Source: an uncultured Collinsella sp. (lineage in GTDB: Bacteria > Actinomycetota > Coriobacteriia > Coriobacteriales > Coriobacteriaceae). From it: a DNA stretch of 8,380 bases. Under the pieces are notes generated by a model. It was not told the origin of the DNA. It saw nothing but the letters and a program-made list of their open reading frames with translations, and did no database searches. Positions 6,035-8,380 of the stretch are shown piece after piece. The stretch is from the NCBI GenBank assembly GCA_937958315.1, contig CALFGH010000017.1, forward strand, positions 1-8,380, written 5' to 3'. Made by a program: the position numbers and the translations under genes. The first letter of the stretch is position 1. Every line of letters begins with the position of its first letter.

Positions 6035-7294
6035 AAGAAAGGTAGGAGGCCATGACGAAAGGTCTGCACGTGCCTTCCGAGATCGGCAAGCTCAGGAAGG
6101 TCTGCCTGCACCGTCCCGGCGACGAGCTCCTCAACCTGCCGCCCGACGAGCTCGAGCGACTCCTGTTCGACGACGTCCCGTTCCTGGAGGTCGCACAGCA
6201 GGAGCACGACACCTTCGCCCAGATCCTGAGGGACCAGGGCGTCGAGGTGCTCTACCTCGAGAACCTCGTCGCCGAGGTGTTCGACCATGTCCCCGGCGCC
6301 CGCGCCGAGTTCACCGACCAGTACATCGCCGAGGCCGGCATCCGCGGCCAGCACATGCCGCAGATCGTCCGCGAGAAGCTGGACTCCATCGAGGACAACC
6401 TCGAGTTCGTCAAGAAGACCATGGCCGGCATGACCAAGGCCGAGATCGACATGCCCCTCACGGCGTCCACGACCCTCGACTCCCTGGTCAACTCCGAGTC
6501 CGAGTCCGACCTGATCATCGACCCGATGCCCAACCTCTACTTCACCCGCGACCCGTTCGCGGTCGTCGGCGAGGGCGTCAACCTCAACCGCATGTACTCG
6601 GTCACCCGCAACCGCGAGACCCTGTACGGCAAGTACGTCTTCAAGTACCACCCCGACTACAAGGACGTCTCCCTGTACTTCCGCCGCGACTGCCAGTTCC
6701 ACACCGAGGGCGGCGACGTGCTGAACATCAACGAGAAGACCCTCGCCGTCGGCATCTCCCAGCGCACCCAGGCCGCAGCTATCGACGTCATGGCCCAGAA
6801 CATCTTCTGGAACTCCGACTCCAAGGTCGAGCGCATCCTGGCCTTCGACATCCCGGTCTCGCGCGCCTTCATGCACCTCGACACGGTCTTCACCCAGATC
6901 GACGTCGATAAGTTCACGATCCACCCCGCCATCATGGGCACCCTGCGCGTCTACGAGCTGACCGCCGGCAAGAACCCGGGCGACGTGAACATCCGCCTGA
7001 TCGAGGACACCCTCGAGCACGTCCTGGAGGACGCCACCGGCGTCGACCAGGTCAAGCTGATCCCCTGCGGCGGCGGCGACCCGATCGCGGCCTCCCGCGA
7101 GCAGTGGAACGACGGCTCCAACACCCTGTGCGTCGAGCCCGGCAAGATCTGCGTCTACGCCCGCAACACCGTCACCAACGACGTGCTGTACAAGGAGGGC
7201 CTGGACCTTCTCGTCGTGCCCTCCGCCGAGCTCTCCCGCGGCCGCGGCGGCCCGCGCTGCATGAGCATGCCCTTCTGGCGCGAGGACCTCTAAG
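6028..7294 (+). repeat. 1,267-bp exact direct repeat, copy 2 (arcA)
   Basis: Second copy of the block at 2823-4089, offset by 3,205 bp. Identity stops abruptly at 6027 and 7295. Synonymous positions are as identical as the rest, which selection on the protein alone cannot explain. Confidence 0.93.
6052..7293 (+). CDS. arcA: Arginine deiminase, copy 2
   Basis: Same 413-residue enzyme as the copy at 2847, with catalytic D167, E219, H275, D277 and C403 all intact. Here the context differs: no strong terminator with a T-tract follows, and ornithine carbamoyltransferase starts 105 bp downstream on the same strand. This copy is therefore probably the one co-transcribed with the rest of the ADI pathway. 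The start has the same AGAAAGG site 9 nt upstream. Because the proteins are identical, any difference between the copies must be in expression, not catalysis. Confidence 0.98.
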   Translation: MTKGLHVPSEIGKLRKVCLHRPGDELLNLPPDELERLLFDDVPFLEVAQQEHDTFAQILRDQGVEVLYLENLVAEVFDHVPGARAEFTDQYIAEAGIRGQHMPQIVREKLDSIEDNLEFVKKTMAGMTKAEIDMPLTASTTLDSLVNSESESDLIIDPMPNLYFTRDPFAVVGEGVNLNRMYSVTRNRETLYGKYVFKYHPDYKDVSLYFRRDCQFHTEGGDVLNINEKTLAVGISQRTQAAAIDVMAQNIFWNSDSKVERILAFDIPVSRAFMHLDTVFTQIDVDKFTIHPAIMGTLRVYELTAGKNPGDVNIRLIEDTLEHVLEDATGVDQVKLIPCGGGDPIAASREQWNDGSNTLCVEPGKICVYARNTVTNDVLYKEGLDLLVVPSAELSRGRGGPRCMSMPFWREDL

Positions 7295-7305
7295 TCTTTC
7301 CGTTT

Positions 7306-7353
7306 CCGGTGCGGTCCCCCTACAACCGCACCGGTTTCGCCCGTCAAACGGGC
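7306..7353 (+). other. Two hairpins between arcA copy 2 and arcB
   Basis: Perfect 10-bp arms (7306-7315 with 7325-7334) enclose a 9-nt loop. Then GCCCGT (7339-7344) pairs with ACGGGC (7348-7353) around a CAA triloop. The first stem is followed by only TTTC and the second by no T-run, so efficient termination is unlikely. A partial terminator or an mRNA processing/stability element that sets the arcA:arcB ratio is more plausible. Confidence 0.55.
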
Positions 7354-7398
7354 AACACTAATACTTACGTAATTCATTTTTTCGAAAGGATACGAACC

Positions 7399-8380
7399 AT
7401 GGGTGTTAACCTCTCCGGCCGTAGCTTCCTCAAGCTCCTCGACCTCTCCACCGAGGAGATCGAGTACTTGCTCAAGCTTTCCAAGAACTTCAAGGACATG
7501 AAGCGCGCTGGCGTTCCGCACCGCTATCTCGAGGGCAAGAACATCGTCCTGCTCTTCCAGAAGACCTCCACTCGTACCCGCTGCGCCTTCGAGGTCGGCG
7601 GCATGGATCTGGGCATGGGCGTCACCTACCTCGATCCCGGTTCGTCGCAGATGGGCAAGAAGGAGTCCATCGAGGACACCGCCCGCGTTCTCGGCCGCAT
7701 GTATGACGGCATCGAGTTCCGCGGCTTTGCACAGGACGACGTCGAGGAGCTCGCTGCCAAGTCCGGCGTGCCCGTGTGGAACGGCCTGACCACCGAGTGG
7801 CACCCCACCCAGATGCTCGCCGACATCCTGACCGTCCAGGAGAACTTCAACTACGACATCAAGGGCAAGACCCTCGTCTTCATGGGCGACTGCAAGAACA
7901 ATGTCGCTCGCTCCCTCATGGTTGTCTGCTCCAAGCTCGGCATGAACTTCGTGGCCTGCGGCCCCGAGGAGTGCATGCCCGCCGACGACGTCATCGAGGC
8001 CTGCAAGCCCATCGCCGAGGCTAACGGCTGCACCATCAAGCTGACCACTGACGTCAAGGACGGCGTCACCGGTGCCGACGTTATCTACACCGATGTGTGG
8101 GTCTCCATGGGCGAGCCCGACGAGGTCTGGGCCGAGCGCATCGCTCAGCTCACCCCGTATCGCGTTACCTCCGAGGTCATGGCTATGGCCAACCCAGGTG
8201 CCATCTTCCTGCACTGCCTGCCCAGCTTCCACGACACCAACACCACCATTGGCGCCGAGAAGTGCGAGCAGTTCGGCATCACCGAGCAGGAGGTCACCGA
8301 CGAGGTCTTCGAGAGCCCCGCTTCCAAGGTCTTCGACGAGGCCGAGAACCGCATGCACACCATCAAGGCCGTCATGTACG
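7399..8380 (+). CDS. arcB: Ornithine carbamoyltransferase (catabolic), 3' end outside window
   Basis: In the ADI route it converts citrulline plus phosphate to ornithine and carbamoyl phosphate, which feeds carbamate kinase for ATP. The frame gives 327 residues before the window ends; the family is usually about 330-340, so only a few are missing. Motifs in order are the carbamoyl-phosphate loop STRTR (57-61), HPTQ (135-138), MGDCKNNVARS (162-172), the ornithine-side DVWVSMG (232-238), catalytic HCLP (272-275) and the C-terminal ENRMHTIKAVMY. The start ATG has GAAAGGA (7384-7390) 8 nt upstream. Codon use is C-biased like arcA. The catabolic role is inferred from its place next to arcA; the sequence alone does not separate it from a biosynthetic ArgF. 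Confidence 0.97.
   Translation, partial: MGVNLSGRSFLKLLDLSTEEIEYLLKLSKNFKDMKRAGVPHRYLEGKNIVLLFQKTSTRTRCAFEVGGMDLGMGVTYLDPGSSQMGKKESIEDTARVLGRMYDGIEFRGFAQDDVEELAAKSGVPVWNGLTTEWHPTQMLADILTVQENFNYDIKGKTLVFMGDCKNNVARSLMVVCSKLGMNFVACGPEECMPADDVIEACKPIAEANGCTIKLTTDVKDGVTGADVIYTDVWVSMGEPDEVWAERIAQLTPYRVTSEVMAMANPGAIFLHCLPSFHDTNTTIGAEKCEQFGITEQEVTDEVFESPASKVFDEAENRMHTIKAVMY

Larger units (their letters stand above)
5472..6051. other. Intergenic region before arcA copy 2
   Basis: This 580-bp region has no convincing gene. It holds the aminotransferase terminator (5526-5560), two GAACGG-type motifs (5645 and 5666), a TGAATA pair (5692 and 5713), TATGCAATTT (5780-5789), an AT-rich stretch from about 5680 to 5900, the promoter (5904-5969) and a structured leader. 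TATGCAATTT lies 272 bp before the start codon here and before copy 1 alike, showing that the two upstream regions are homologous for about 360 bp. Confidence 0.8.

Noticed and set aside
5977..8358. A 793-codon open frame on the minus strand across arcA copy 2 and arcB, and a 473-codon one opposite arcA copy 1 (2703-4124).
   Set aside because: They are antisense shadows of strongly C/G-ending codons. The translations are Val/Leu/Asp/Gly-rich with no domain, and the sense frames carry complete catalytic motifs.
1..8380. Mobile elements, CRISPR arrays, tRNA or rRNA genes.
   Set aside because: No transposase, terminal inverted repeats, spaced short-repeat array or tRNA cloverleaf was seen. The only long repeat is the arcA pair.

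Overview
The window looks like chromosomal DNA from a GC-rich, fermentative Coriobacteriia member (Actinomycetota), with Collinsella the most likely genus. That placement is an inference. It rests on the arginine deiminase genes, ribosome-binding sites of the AGAAAGG type, strongly C-ending codon use in the arc genes, and AT-rich intergenic DNA. No rRNA or other marker is present to prove it.

Layout. From about 2290 down to base 1, on the minus strand, lies most of a polyphosphate kinase gene (ppk1), whose 3' end is outside the window. A 550-bp divergent intergenic region (2297-2846) follows. After it, on the plus strand, come arginine deiminase copy 1 (arcA, 2847-4088) with a strong terminator, a PLP-dependent aminotransferase (4347-5471) with its own terminator, a 580-bp intergenic region (5472-6051), arginine deiminase copy 2 (6052-7293), and ornithine carbamoyltransferase (arcB, from 7399), which is cut off a few residues before its end at the window edge.

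Biology. ArcA converts arginine to citrulline and ammonia. ArcB performs phosphorolysis of citrulline to ornithine and carbamoyl phosphate. A carbamate kinase, not in the window, would then make ATP. The aminotransferase between the two arcA genes recalls ArcT-type transaminases found in some arc clusters, but its substrate cannot be read from the sequence.

The most notable structure is the arcA duplication. The two copies are identical at the nucleotide level over 1,267 bp, from 24 nt before the start codon to 1 nt after the stop. Their upstream regions have diverged, yet they keep a matching set of elements at matching distances: a TGAATA pair 21 bp apart about 360 bp upstream of the start codon, a CCGTTC pair 21 bp apart, a -10 box exactly 39 bp after the second CCGTTC, and two tandem leader hairpins. 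This fits an old duplication whose coding part was recently homogenised by gene conversion while both promoters stayed under selection. The shared elements outline an undescribed, activator-dependent arginine-catabolism promoter.
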